The notes below the pieces were generated by a model. It had not been told where the DNA came from, made no database searches, and saw nothing but the letters and a program-made list of their open reading frames with translations. Below, one piece after another: positions 34,451 to 46,247 of a stretch of 64,000 bases of DNA. How positions within the stretch are numbered: position 1 is the stretch's first letter; each line of letters starts with the position of its first letter. Both the position numbers and the translations under genes were made by a program. The stretch is from Protea cynaroides (lineage: Eukaryota; Streptophyta; Magnoliopsida; Proteales; Proteaceae), in assembly GCA_028583415.1 (NCBI GenBank), contig CM053276.1, positions 113,803,502 through 113,867,501 of the forward strand, in the 5' to 3' direction.

Positions 34451-37400
34451 ATTTGAACGTACCTTGATCGTCAAAAAGATTAGGGTACTCCTTCCTCATC
34501 GCGCTCTCTTCTTCCCAAGTAATTTCCTCCACATTTTGGCTTCTCCAATGCACCTTCACATAGTGGATATCCTTGGTTCGAAGTTGCTGAACTTTTCGGC
34601 TTGAGAGCATTACAGGCACCACTTCGAAAGTTAAGTCTTCAGTCAAGTCTGGAGGATCAGCGATCAAGATATGCGATGGATCTCTGACATATTTCTTCAG
34701 TAATGATACATGGAACACATTATGAACGCTAGACATAGATGGTGGTAGAGCCAATTGATATGCTACATTACCACGTCGATTCAATATCTCATATGGTCCC
34801 ACATACCTGGGGCATAGCTTCCCCTTCTTACCAAACCATTTTAGACCTCGCACCGGTGACACCTTCAAAAATACTTTGTCACCCACTGCAAACTCTAGAT
34901 CTCGACGTCGATTATCCGCATAGTGCTTTTGTCGAACTTGAGCTGTTTTTACTCTCTCTTTGATCTGATCAATCACTCAGCAAGTTTCTTCAACAAACTC
35001 TGGTCCTACAATTCTTCTTTCCCCCACTTCATTCCATAATAGAGGTGTACGACACTTCTTTCCATAGAGAGCTTCATATGGGGCCATCTGAATTGTAGCC
35101 TGATAGCTGTTGTTGTAAGAAAACTCGATAAGTGATAGCTTCTCATCCCAAGCTCCTTTGAAATCCAATGCACAAGCTCGGAGCATATCTTCCAAAATTT
35201 AAATAGTTCGCTCTGACTGTCCGTCCGTCTGAGGGTGAAAAGCTGTACTGAACTTCAACTTGGTTCCCATAGCTTTCTGTAATCCTTCCCAGAACTTCGA
35301 TGTAAAACGGGGGTCTCTGTCAGATACTATACTCTCTGGAACGCCATGAAGTCTGACTATATTATCAACATATAACTTGGCCAGTTTCTCCATGGTATAC
35401 TGAGGTCTGACCGCAATAAATCGAGCTGTCTTGGTGAGTCGATCTACTATAACCCAAACTGCATCCACTGACCTTGGTGTCAAAGGTAGGCCAGTGATGA
35501 AATCCATGGTGATACAATCCCACTTCCACGCAGGTTCCGGTAACGGCTGTAGTAAACCCGCGGGTCTTTGCCTTTCCACTTTAACTTGTTGACAATTCAG
35601 ACATTGGAACACGAAATGAGCTATATCTGCTTTCATACCCCTCCACCAATATAGTCTTCTTAAGTCATGGTACATTTTGGTACTTCCTGGATGTACCGAT
35701 TATGGAGTGTAATGAACTTCAGTCATAACTCGGTCTCTGATATCGCAGTCCTCGCTCTCAGGTATACATAACCGTCCACGATACTTGAGCACCTTGTCTG
35801 AATCCAAGGTAAAGTCAGGATTGCACGTACCCTTCTCTAAGTCTTCCTGCATTGTCTTGAGATATGGATCCTGTAGGATTGCTACCTTGACTTCATCAAT
35901 TAGATCCGGTGAGATCTTCAATGCGGCGAACATCATAGTGAACTTATGAATCAAGCCTTGCTCGACTGGATCTTCTGCAGTTTCGATAATATGTTCTTCA
36001 TCAATTTCTATTGAACTCGAGGCTGCAGCACACAATGCAACATTTGCACTTGGTCCTACCTCAGGTTTCGATGCCCACCTTCTGCTTAAGGCGTTAGCCA
36101 CCACATTTGCTTTACCTGGATGGTACTGGATGTCGCAATCATAATCTTTTAACAATTCCAGCCATCTCCTTTGTCTCATATTCAGATCCTTCTGAGTGAA
36201 GAGATAAGTTAAGCTCTTGTGATCTGACTTGATCTGAAACTTCTCACTGTACAAGTAGTGTCTCCAAGTTTTAATTGCATGAATAACCGCTGCTAGCTCC
36301 AAGTCATGCGTAGGACAGTTCTTCTCATGCTCCTTTAACTGTCTTGATGCGTAAGCAATCACCTGTTCTCCTTGCATCAGAACACACCCAATTCCCAACC
36401 CTGAAGCATCCGTATATAAAGTAAACGGTACGCTTGGTTCTGGGATGGTCAAGATAGGTGCAGAGACTAGTCTTGACTTCAAAGTCTGAAAGCACTTCTC
36501 GCACTCATCTGTCCATATGAATTTCTCTCCTTTCTTGGTCAATCTGGTGAGTGGAACAACGATCCTGGAGTAATCTTCCATGAATCTTCTATAATAACCA
36601 GCCAACCCAAGGAAACTACGAATCTCCGCAACAGATTTTGGTGCTTCCCATCCTACTATAGCAGCTATCTTGCTTGGATCAACCTTGATACCGGCTTCAG
36701 ATACAACATGGCCCAAGAAAGCCACTTCATTCAGCCAAAACTCACACTTTTTGAACTTTGCATAAAGCTTCACATCTCTCAGCCGTTGTAGGGCTGCCCT
36801 TAAATGCGTTGTATGAGTTTCCATGTCCTTAGAGTAAATCAATATGTCATCGATGAATACGATGACCGAAGTGTCCAACATATCATGGAACACTCGGTTC
36901 ATCAATTCCATAAACGACGCTGAAGCATTGGTCAACCCGAAAGACATAACTAGAAACTCATAATGCCCATACCTCGTCCTGAAAGCAGTCTTTGGAATAT
37001 CTCCGGCCTTGATCTTCAATTGGTGATACCCCGATCGGAGATCGATCTTCGAGAAAACCTTTGCACCCTACAGCTGATCGAACAGATCATCGATCCTAGG
37101 AAAAGGATACCGATTCTTGATCGTCAACTTGTTCAGCTCACGGTAGTCAATACATAGCCGTACACTTCCATCCTTCTTCTTGACGAATAATACAGGTGCT
37201 CCCCAAGGCGATATACTAGGTCGTATGAAGCCCTTATCCAGCAATTCTTGTAATTAGGTCTTCAACTCCTTTAACTCAGTCGGGGCCATCCTGTATGGTG
37301 CTTTAGACACCGGCGCCGAACCTGGCATAAGGTCTATCACAAATTTTGTAGCCCTGTCTGGTGGTAAACCTGGGAGATCTTCTGGAATACATCTGGAACT

Positions 37401-37930
37401 CCCGAACCACATCTATATTTTCCATCTTGAGTGACTCTGCCGTGAGATCGACTACAGATACGAGATAACCCACTCCCCCTTTCTCCAAACATCTCTTAGT
37501 TTTTAGGGCGGAGAGGATCAGCTTCCGCTTCCTAGATAGCTTAATCCCAGCGAAACTATATTCCCTTCCCTCTTTGTCAGTAAGCACAAGCTTCCTTTCA
37601 CCACATAAAAGGACGGCTGAATGATGGCCTAGCTAATCCATCCCCAAAATGACATCAAAGTCTGCCATCTCAAGTATTACTAGGCTTGCTTCTAAGTCTC
37701 GGCCCTCAATACATACAATACATGGTCCATAATATTCGGTCAAAGCCACTTCGACTCCTAGTGGAGAGTGAACTATCAAGATTGGGTTCAAATGCTTGAT
37801 TGGTAACTCCATTCGCTTCCCAAAAGAAATAGAAACAAAGGAGTGTGTGGCCCCAGAGTCAAATAATACTCTAGCGGGTAAACCAGCTACATTTACAATC
37901 CCTGGAATATATTGCCCCTTAGTTCTACAT
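34428..37930 (-). pseudogene. Gy2 protease-RT-RNase H-integrase-chromodomain polyprotein, point-mutated
   Basis: Reading leftward: protease VLFDSGATHSFVS near 37865; a stop at about 37634 (GMDW, TGG to TAG); a frameshift near 37380; RT from KKKDGSVRLCIDYRELN through VFIDDILIYSKD (about 36845) and RNase H (LYTDASGLGIGCVL) in one open frame 37019-35700; integrase with CLNCQQVK, WDCITMDF, SDRDPRF; then SSVHNVFHVSLLKKYV and a chromodomain-like tail (VKVHWRSQNVEEITWEEE), ending at 34428. From 37019 to 34428 it is one frame broken only by stops at about 35700, 35198 and 34979. Most stops are C-to-T type. It would otherwise copy and integrate the element. Confidence 0.92.
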
Positions 37931-37932
37931 GC

Positions 37933-39258
37933 TCATGCAACTGAAAGAATAAACCAAATAGTAAGGAATAAAGTCGTACCAGTTACCTCATCAGGTGATG
38001 CGGCTGCCTCTTCAGTGGTGACCGCATACACTTTTCCTTGCTGGGGAGCTTGCTTCTTAGGTAGAGTGCAGTTCCTTGCGACATGTCCCAGCTGCTGACA
38101 GTTATAACATTTGATATTTGGGTTGTGTCCAGCGAACTGTGGCACAAGTGGTGCCGGGTTGTTTCTCGCAAGTGTTGTAGCGGTCTGTGCCCTGTATGGG
38201 TGGAATGGTCTAGTATTACCGCCACCCGAGCTCTCACCAGCGGATCTCTTCACTCCCCTGTTCTGAGCGAAGAAGCTGTCCCTCTGATTGGACTCTATCA
38301 CCCTCGCAACCTGCACAGCCTCGTTGTAGGTCTTCTTGTCCAGACCCAAAAGGTGCTCTCTGATGCTTCCACGTAGTCCCATGGTGAACCTACGTGTCTT
38401 GGTCTCCTCCTCTTGCATACTGGCCGGTGCGAAGAAGAATAGCCCTTCGTACCTCTGCTGATAGGCATCTACAGTCGACTGAGACTGCTGCAGATTGAGA
38501 AACTCTCTCTCCATTTGATCCTTGAAACTCTTTGGAAAATACTTATCGAAGAAAGCCGCTTTAAACACTTCCCAATCAACCAGTGTATACTTATTCTCCA
38601 GATATGCCCGAGTATAATTCCACCAAGCATTTGCGTCTTCTTTCCGCATATGAGTGGCAAATAATACTTTTTCCTCCTCAGTACATGTCATCAGACGAAA
38701 ATTCTTCTCCATCTCAGCAACCCACTCTGCTGGCCACAATGGTTTCCCTGTCCTGCCCGTGAATGATGAAGGTTTCAACTTCAAGAATCTGTCCACTGAC
38801 CTGCTCAGATCATACTGTCACTGTGTGTCTGCTCCGTACCATGGTGGTGGATACGGATAAGCCCCCAGGTACGCAGAAGGCGACGGAAACCGATGCGGTG
38901 GTGGTACGTTCTGTGCTTGGCCCCTCGGCCTTGGGCTACTCTGCATCGGTTGGGTAGTATTAATTCCTCCTGACTCGGGCGTATTCTCGGCGGGAACAGA
39001 ACCTGTTGGCCTGAGCATCTTCAGTACCTCACTCAGAAATTCCTTCTGTTGAGCCTGCATCTGATAGACCAAGTTTGTAACAATGGTCTCAGAATTCCTG
39101 TGAGGTGGGCCAGGTAAATTTGTCGGTACTTCCGGGACCTGTTCCTCCTCCACTTCAGGACTTGGTTCTCTAACCTGGTCTTGTTCAACTTGTTCTTCTT
39201 CTAGGCGCATCCTGGCCTGATGACGCTTTCGCCCCCTTCGACCGTTTTCGCCTGCCAT
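37933..39258 (-). pseudogene. Gy2 gag, one premature stop
   Basis: The ATG at 39258 starts a basic then acidic/proline-rich N terminus. A TGA at 38818-38820 interrupts the frame, which resumes directly as the gag core (FLKLKPSSFTG, WPAEWVAEMEKNF, FFDKYFPKSFKDQ) with one zinc knuckle CYNCQQLGHVARNC near 38105-38065. The frame ends at 37933 and the protease continues downstream. Apart from this stop the gene looks complete at about 440 codons. Confidence 0.92.
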
Positions 39259-39844
39259 CTCAGACTATTTTTATTTGGATTTTTTCTTTCTTCCTTCTCT
39301 CCGGTGGCGATTTTTCTCTGTCCAACTGAGTTGCTACAGTCCAGCCGGTACTTTTAGAAGCCGATTTCTTCCATTCCAAGCGTAGAACATCATCTCCAGG
39401 TAGGTCTCTTCCTTTTCTTTCAAGTTTTTAGATATTTTCCATATCATCTATATGTAGAAATTTAGGTTTTTCTTTGTTCGAGATGTTTTAACCGTAGGAA
39501 TTCTTTTCCTTCGGCTAGGAAAGGGTTTAGGGACCCCCAAGAGAAAAAGCCCTCAACTACTTTGGGGTTCCACCGGAAGGTTTACATAAAAATCAAATTT
39601 TTCATATTTTGACCTAGGTTTTCAAAAAAAATTCGAAATTTCTAATTTTTTTTTCTTAAATTCTTGAAATTTCTCATTTTAATTGCTTGTGATTGGTTTG
39701 TTGAAGAGTGTGGGGGTTATGTAAGTCCTCCTCCCCATGTTTTTGGGTGAGTTTGAGGCTTTTTCCCAAAATGCTGTCGTTATGCTGCCAAAATTTCGAA
39801 AATTTCTAACTTTTATCTTATTTTCTTTTGTTTTGCAGTTTAAA
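39259..39844. promoter_or_regulatory. Gy2 divergent region between gag and antisense ORF
   Basis: About 590 bp separate the gag start (leftward) from the antisense ORF start (rightward). The last 130 bp contain GAGGCTTTTTC and GTCGTTATGCT blocks shared with Gy1 at the same distance from its antisense ATG, followed by TTTTGTTTTGCAG directly before the start. This looks like a conserved leader with a 3' splice site. Promoter activity is inferred. Confidence 0.5.
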
Positions 39845-41089
39845 ATGGCTCCTAGACGCGCTCTCGGGAAATGCTCACATGGCTCTAGTTCTCGGGTTTC
39901 CTCTCCACCAGTTCCACAGCTAGATGAGCTATGGTTTCGCTCCTTGGAAGCTCAAGCTCGGTTTCCATGGTTTGATAATAAAAGTATTGAATCAGGGCGT
40001 CGGGTCAACGTAGAACAACTGCACCGATTCAATGTGGAGACGGCTTTTGGCGCTCTAGGTTGGTTGCCGGTTATTTCATACACGGAGACCACACGCCTTA
40101 ACTTGGTCAAGCACTTCTATGCGAACTTGGAACTCGAAGGGGATGTCGAAGATCCGAACCAGTGTAGGGATCTACGCATTACCAGCTATGTCCGGGGTGT
40201 ACATATTTCATTTAACACCCACCAGTTGACTGATCTTCTTGGGGTTCCCAATGATGGAGATTTGGTGTACTACGCCCCCAAGGCGAAAGGTTATTTGACT
40301 GATGATTTGCGCCGAGAGATAGCGCATCAGATCTTAAACCCTGGAGCCCCTATGAAGGCGGCTAGCCTGAGGCCTATACCTCGGGTATATAGTCGCATTA
40401 TTCAGCACGACATAGTACCACAGAGCGGCCACTACGGTGAGTTGTCTCAGCTCACTCAGTACGTCACTTATTGCGTCTGCATAGGGGAGCGGATCTCACT
40501 TCCTTACCTCATCATCCGGACTATGCATCGCGCGGCCGTGGCCGATCGGGCCAGCAACCTTCCATATGGCCGTCTTGTCACTTTCCTTCTTCGCCGTCTG
40601 GGCGTGAGCTTCAGAGGAGAGGTAGCCACTGAGGACACCATGACATCCGACATCGACTGGGATGCTATACAGAGGATGCAGATGGTCAATCTGCCGGTTA
40701 GTAATGACGAGTTGGAGGCTCGCCCTCCTCCACTTGGGAGAGTAGCAGCAGCAGTAGCAACAGCAGCCGCGGCCAATGCGGCCTATGCGGCAGAGATGGG
40801 TGATGACGATGATGACGATATGGCTGGGGAAGCACCAGTGCCTGCCCCACAGCCTGCACCTGCACCACCACCATCTGTCCCCACAGCTGGACCATCTCAG
40901 CCTCCTCCTGACTCGGTGATGGGTATGTTTATGGAGCTCAGGGACACTCAGCGGGAGATGAGCCGTGACTTAGCACAGTTGACTCGCAGCCTCCAAGTCA
41001 CACAGGATCAGGTGCACTGGCTCAGGGTCGCTTACGAGCGAGATTATGATATAGCGGACCCCATACCTCCTAGGCCCCCTACCCCATGA
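39845..41089 (+). CDS. Gy2 antisense ORF, intact putative plant transposon protein
   Basis: A 414-codon ORF on the strand opposite gag-pol. The ATG at 39845 is chosen because it follows TTTTGCAG and aligns with the Gy1 homologue; an in-frame ATG at 39737 would add 36 residues that look untranslated. The N-terminal third is basic/serine-rich. A central block (VETAFGALGWLPVIS; FYANLELEGD; SYVRGVHISFNTHQLTDLL) resembles, from memory, the 'putative plant transposon protein' domain PF20167. Then come an alanine-rich stretch, an aspartate run, a proline/alanine linker and a C-terminal coiled coil (LRDTQREMSRDLAQL). No catalytic motif or membrane segment is seen. It is the only intact element gene in Gy2. 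The role is unknown; a DNA- or RNA-binding accessory or anti-silencing factor is a speculation. Confidence 0.8.
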   Translation: MAPRRALGKCSHGSSSRVSSPPVPQLDELWFRSLEAQARFPWFDNKSIESGRRVNVEQLHRFNVETAFGALGWLPVISYTETTRLNLVKHFYANLELEGDVEDPNQCRDLRITSYVRGVHISFNTHQLTDLLGVPNDGDLVYYAPKAKGYLTDDLRREIAHQILNPGAPMKAASLRPIPRVYSRIIQHDIVPQSGHYGELSQLTQYVTYCVCIGERISLPYLIIRTMHRAAVADRASNLPYGRLVTFLLRRLGVSFRGEVATEDTMTSDIDWDAIQRMQMVNLPVSNDELEARPPPLGRVAAAVATAAAANAAYAAEMGDDDDDDMAGEAPVPAPQPAPAPPPSVPTAGPSQPPPDSVMGMFMELRDTQREMSRDLAQLTRSLQVTQDQVHWLRVAYERDYDIADPIPPRPPTP

Positions 41090-41399
41090 TTTTTCTTTTA
41101 TTTACTCATGAATGTTTTACATATAACAGGGTAACTGTCCGATTTGTGGGCCGTACCCTGTAGCACTATATCATTTGTTACAATTTCCTTGTTTAATGAA
41201 AATTTTCATGGTTTTTCCTAACTAGTGTATGTGCACATGTTAAGTTTCATATTTAACATAGTATATTATTCTATTTCTTAGTCCGTCTCAGGTATCAAAC
41301 AATGCTTAGGGTGCGTTTGTATTAAGATTTTTAATTTTTCCTAACTCAGTTCATCGACTCAGTTAAGTGCAATATGGTTTGTTGGAACAGAGCCCGAGA

Positions 41400-41411
41400 G
41401 CTCTGATACCA
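41400..41411 (-). other. Gy2 primer binding site (initiator tRNA-Met)
   Basis: Complement of TGGTATCAGAGC, three bases from the 5' LTR, with the same spacing as in Gy1. Confidence 0.92.
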
Positions 41412-41414
41412 AGT

Positions 41415-43753
41415 TGTCACACCCCAATTCTGATTCAACCAGAATGGTGTGAGTGAACCGTCATTAAACCAATGGTTCACACCAGGATCTCGAATACGCC
41501 GTGTCCACTCATACAAACCACTACACATAACCACAATCAGAATATACATAGTACAGCGGAAGACTTTAAATAGAATGAACCGAGTATCTATTGATAATTT
41601 AAATAAAATATCCAATTATTCAAATCAAACACATAATATAATATCTCTTACATCACTTTAATCCAACCAAAAATAACTGAAACAAATAAATAAAAATCCA
41701 TCACAGGTACACGCAGAAAGGGCACTCGCATGAAGCATCATGCTCGTCCTCCCCTGCTTGTACATCCAGAGCAGCTACACCTCCATGCGCCGGAGCGTTC
41801 ACATAATCGTCCACAGTATAACCTGCACCGATATCTAAAACAAGATGTGCACAAAGGGTGAGCTCACAACATAGCTCAGTAAGACAATCAGACAGTTTCA
41901 CAATATTATGCATGAGTAACAATCATTTTATGCTGTGGTCTGGTTTTAAGTTTACAATGTGCTATAGAAAGGTTTGGTGGCCCCCACACCTCTATACACG
42001 AGTGTGTGGCATCGCACAGTAGATCACACTACCACCAACCCACATGCACCCATCATGGGATAGAGATAGAGTTAAGGTATACCCGCACCCCCCGAATACT
42101 CTATCCATACCAAGTACCTAAGCCCCCTACCGGCCGGGGCTCACAAACCCGGGCTCGCAACTAACCAATACTATATGTCAACAATGTATGCTCTATCCCA
42201 AAGACAGCCGTCTACGGCATAGAGATAGAGCTAAGGCATTCCCACACCTCCCCTGATACCCTATCCGCAACTAACACACTAGGATAGAAACATAACGCAG
42301 GTAGACCCTATCCCAACATAACTCCCTACGGCATAGAGATAGAGCTAAAGCATCGTGGACAAGCCAGCGTCGACTCAGAATCCTCAGTACCACATAACAA
42401 TGGCCGGGACAACATCAATATCGGAGACCACCGTACCATGACCTTCCCCTGATATCCCACCCGTACCAAGCATGTTAAGACAGAATACTACAAAAGGTGC
42501 TAGTGTGAAGAGCGATCCCAGGCTCATGCCCCACTCCACACACCAACGAAAATAATCACATGCCTAACAATCACATCCTATAAATGCATGAACAATAATA
42601 ATAACCGAAAGTAAAGGATGGCATGTGAATATGCACAAACAACACATCTCATATAATCAGGTGATTAACAACAATTTACTGTCCATTAATTATTAGGTTT
42701 AGGTCAAATTCCCTTACCTGACGCTCGTTCGATAACTTGCTCCACGTCGCAAGATCCAAACGATATGTCACAAAGTCCTACAATATTATTAGGGTTTCAT
42801 TAAAATAACATTCTTAGAGTCTCCTGTTGATCGGAAACCAACAGGGTTACAAAATACCCTCACAGAGCTGACCGGTGGCATGTACCGGTCGCAGCTCTGT
42901 GGGAAAGACTGGCGACCGGTATGGTCAGCCGGTCCCCACAGATAACCTCCCAAGAGGTAGCGATCGCAACATACCGATCGCACTATGTGTAACCGGTATA
43001 GTCGACCGGTATGTCTCCGGAAGACCATACATGGGTTTTTTGACTGTCGTCGATCATCCTCCATGGATTTTCAGGGTTTCTCCTATCCATTCTAAGTCTA
43101 GGCTTTGAGTTAGAGTTATCCCCACTCATTCACGTCTCGTTTGATGAATATCATCTCGAAACTCAAATCTAGGGTTTGACGGCAACTTAGGGTTTATTGG
43201 CCAATTTAGGGTTTTAGATCAATACCTACTTTGCATGGTATTGATCCACCCACACAACTAACATAGGGTAAGAAGATGGATTCAAACACTTACCGTTGAC
43301 AGGCGTAATGAGAGCGTCGTCGAACGGTAATGGCGGCACCTCCTTCTTCTTCCTAGCTCCTTCTCCTTTCCAAGCTCTTTCTCTTCTCTAGGGTTTGCGA
43401 GAGACAATGGAAAGGATTTGAGGAGGCTTAAGGGTGTATTTATAGGCTAGAAATAGGGTTTAGTAACCCTACTAGGATTAGGAAACTTCTAGGATTCAAA
43501 ATCAGGTAAGCGGGACCCGCAGAGACCAATTTCCGATTCCCGCACATGACTGTGCACGGCCATACCGGTCGACCGGTACCAAGACCGGTACCATCGACCG
43601 GTATACCTAAAATCAGGTATAATTGGTCGACTTCGGTCCGATTTTGTACCTGTTTGTTATCTGCTTGCCCTGTCTGGCCCGGTAATGATCGGAAGACCTG
43701 TCATGACACAAAACCAAGGTTTAGACCGGGTTTTTCAGAGTGCGGGTCTTACA
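41415..43753 (-). repeat. Gy2 5' LTR
   Basis: 2339 bp, nearly identical to 32026-34361. It contains the same palindromic CCGGTCGACCGG clusters (42870-43020, 43560-43610) and AGATAGAG motifs. The short ORFs inside duplicate those of the other LTR and are not genes. Confidence 0.93.
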
Positions 43754-43758
43754 TGCAC

Positions 43759-44221
43759 GGTTGGGGCTTGATGAAGGAGAAGTGGGTGATGTGTCGATCA
43801 AAGGAGAGGGGTTGGTGGAGTGGGCTCAAGGAGAATGGGTGGCGGTGAGGGAGGGGCATGGAGAAGGAGGATTTATTGTTGCTATTGGGGTTGTATACCC
43901 ATTGGGTGAAATTTCTGCATCTCTTTGTTTTTTCAAGTAGTAGTTTTACTTATTGTTGCTATTGGGGTTGTATACCCATTGGAAGAATTGAAACTATGTT
44001 TTGTAACCTCTATTTAATAATAGTGAAGTTTTGAATTGGGCTTTCGAGTCTCGTGGTTTTTTACTCTTTGATTTGAACAGGTTTTTCCACATTAAATTCT
44101 TGTGTCTCATGTGTGGTTGATTTATGTTCATTATTTGCACATATTGTTAAGGCTAAAAATATTTTTGTGGTATACTTGTTATTTTTTCATAAGTTCGATC
44201 AAGTGTGGGAGTGATTTTTCC
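43759..44221. other. right flank of Gy2: remains of the big-LTR copy 2 and LTR-like sequence
   Basis: 43759-43860 repeats words seen just left of Gy2 (GGCTTGATGAAGGAGAAGTG occurs at 31933 and again at 43767). A ~33-bp direct repeat (TTGCTATTGGGGTTGTATAC) lies at 43877 and 43954. The rest, to about 44215, reads like the end of another LTR, but no coding sequence or clear terminus was recognised. Confidence 0.4.
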
Positions 44222-45046
44222 CTAACAAGCCACCACTATTCCTAACAATAAAACCAAGTGTGCCCGATTGGAAGTATCTAAAGCCACATCAGTGTGAAGT
44301 TTAAGGGCCCACTTTGAAGGAGGAATCCAACCCTTAGATGCATTCCTAGCAGTAGAAACCACCCCATTATAATCAGCTGGAAAAGCAACAGTTGCATACT
44401 CTTGCCACATTCTTTCAATCCTAATAACAAGGTCGATTGGGAAAATCAGAGCATTATAAAACTACCAAGAGTTACGAGCCTTCTACAAATTCTAGCATAC
44501 AAAAGAAGCAAAAGATATCAGCCTGCAGATCTGAGATTTTGTTATCAGTCCACAAGATGAGAGGTGCAAAAACCAGTCATAGAGTTTTAAGTCCCGATTT
44601 TGAGGAATTAGAAAAGTATAAGAAGAACCAAGCCACACAGCTCAAGCATATGGACAGTGAAGAAGGACATGATCAACCGTCTCCATCCCTGATCCACATC
44701 TTCCACATGCCATATCAACAGGAATGTGACGCCTAACAAGAGATTTAGAAACTCCAAGGCCATCAGCACAGCATCTCCACAAGAAATCCTTAATTTTTGG
44801 GTTGCAATTCCAGATGATTTTCCAAACATGCTTTGGAACTTGCCGCCATTGTTGACTGTGAGATGAAGAAGGAACTGCCAAATCTGATTCCAATTTAAGA
44901 GTAGACAGAAAACAGTAAACACTCTTGACTGAAACATTACCATCTTTAGAATGCTTCCAATACAACTTATCATCTTTTGGAAACCATGCAATAGGAATCT
45001 ATAAAATGTCAGTAATCTCATCTGGTTGAAAAAGAGTATGAAGGAC
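44222..45046 (-). pseudogene. LINE fragment: zf-RVT domain and start of RNase H-like domain
   Basis: The minus-strand frame encodes KDGNVSVKSVYCFL, WKIIWNCNPKIKDFLWRCC, HIPVDMACGRCGSGMETVDH and HVLLHCPYA, the zinc-binding domain at the C-terminal side of plant LINE reverse transcriptases (PF13966). A frame change follows, then PPSKWALKLHTDVALD at the start of the RNase H-like domain. It is cut at 45046 by an inverted big-LTR end and at about 44222 on the other side. It may be the upstream half of the LINE ending at 28496. Confidence 0.8.
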
Positions 45047-46096
45047 TGTAAGCACCCCATTTTTGCCACCCCCAATTAAGCTGAGTCTTACTGGTGTGTA
45101 GACAGCGAAGGAGGGGAGATGAGTGAAGCTTTGGAAAAGGATAGGGGAGTGTACGGCACATTCGAAAAGGTCACGGGTCCCAATTCAAGGTTTGGATTTT
45201 TTTGGCTCCTTCGAGACTGATTTCGGTGGGCCCCATAGTAAGGTCATGGGCTGCCATTTGCATGGATGCGTAGTTCATGGAATTATTTTCGAAATGAGAC
45301 CATAATCTTTCAATTCCTATGTCAGACGGAGAAGATATTACGATTTTGATCCGATTGAAAATGACGTAAATATTCCAAGGGCTTTGTGCAAATTATCATA
45401 AATTAAGAGACTTTTGGGTGAATTATGATAAATATGATTGATTGGACTTCATTCGGCCATATCTTGATCATCCAAAGTCTGAATCAGGCGATTCAAGTGC
45501 TAGTGTGCTCCATTGTCCGTCCTCTTTAAAGTCGAAGTGAAGAATTCTGGGCAAAAGCCACAAATAGGTCCCATGCAAAGTTGCCAGCCAGATTATCGTC
45601 AAAGCTCCGACCCTTCATAATCTTATTATTCAACATCCAAATTCGATGATTCAAGCTCCAGTATTCTTCATTTTTAGTGTTCTTTAAAGTGGACAAGGAA
45701 AATTTGGGGCAAAGGTTGCCGAAGGGTCCCGTGCAGAGTTGGCAGTCGGATTATCATAAGTTGGACTATTTAAACTTCGAAAATTCATAATTTGGTCATC
45801 CCACATTCAAATCAGGTGATTCAAGTCCCAGTGTGTTACATTTTTGTTACTCTTCAAAGAGGATGTGGAAAATCCAAGACACAGAAATATTCCATGCAAA
45901 GACGGGCTGAAATTGCTAATAAAACAACAAAGAAGAGAGAGAGAGAAGCCAGTCTAACATAGTCCAGTCTAACCTGGTTCAACCCTAGTTAGTCCAACCC
46001 AATCAACCTCGACTAGTCTTGCTTGACATAGCCTAGACCGGTCCGGACCAAATCAATTCGGTCCTTATACATTGTATCTTTTGTATATACTTTGTA

Positions 46097-46199
<103 letters not shown>

Positions 46200-46241
46200 A
46201 AGGAAGCCGGGGTTGATTTATTGTAATGGATTTCGACAAAG

Positions 46242-46247
46242 GAGAGA

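Larger units (their letters stand above)
32026..43753 (-). mobile_element. Ty3/gypsy chromovirus-like retrotransposon Gy2, complete structure
   Basis: Minus-strand element with LTRs at 41415-43753 (5') and 32026-34361 (3'), a tRNA-iMet PBS, gag, pol with chromodomain-like tail, a purine tract and target duplication TGCAC (32021-32025 and 43754-43758). LTRs differ by about 2% over the first 600 bp by eye, so it is much younger than Gy1. gag and pol have only point stops plus one frameshift. An intact ORF lies on the opposite strand between PBS and gag. It is related to Gy1 by domain order, termini and the antisense ORF but is clearly a different family. Confidence 0.93.
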
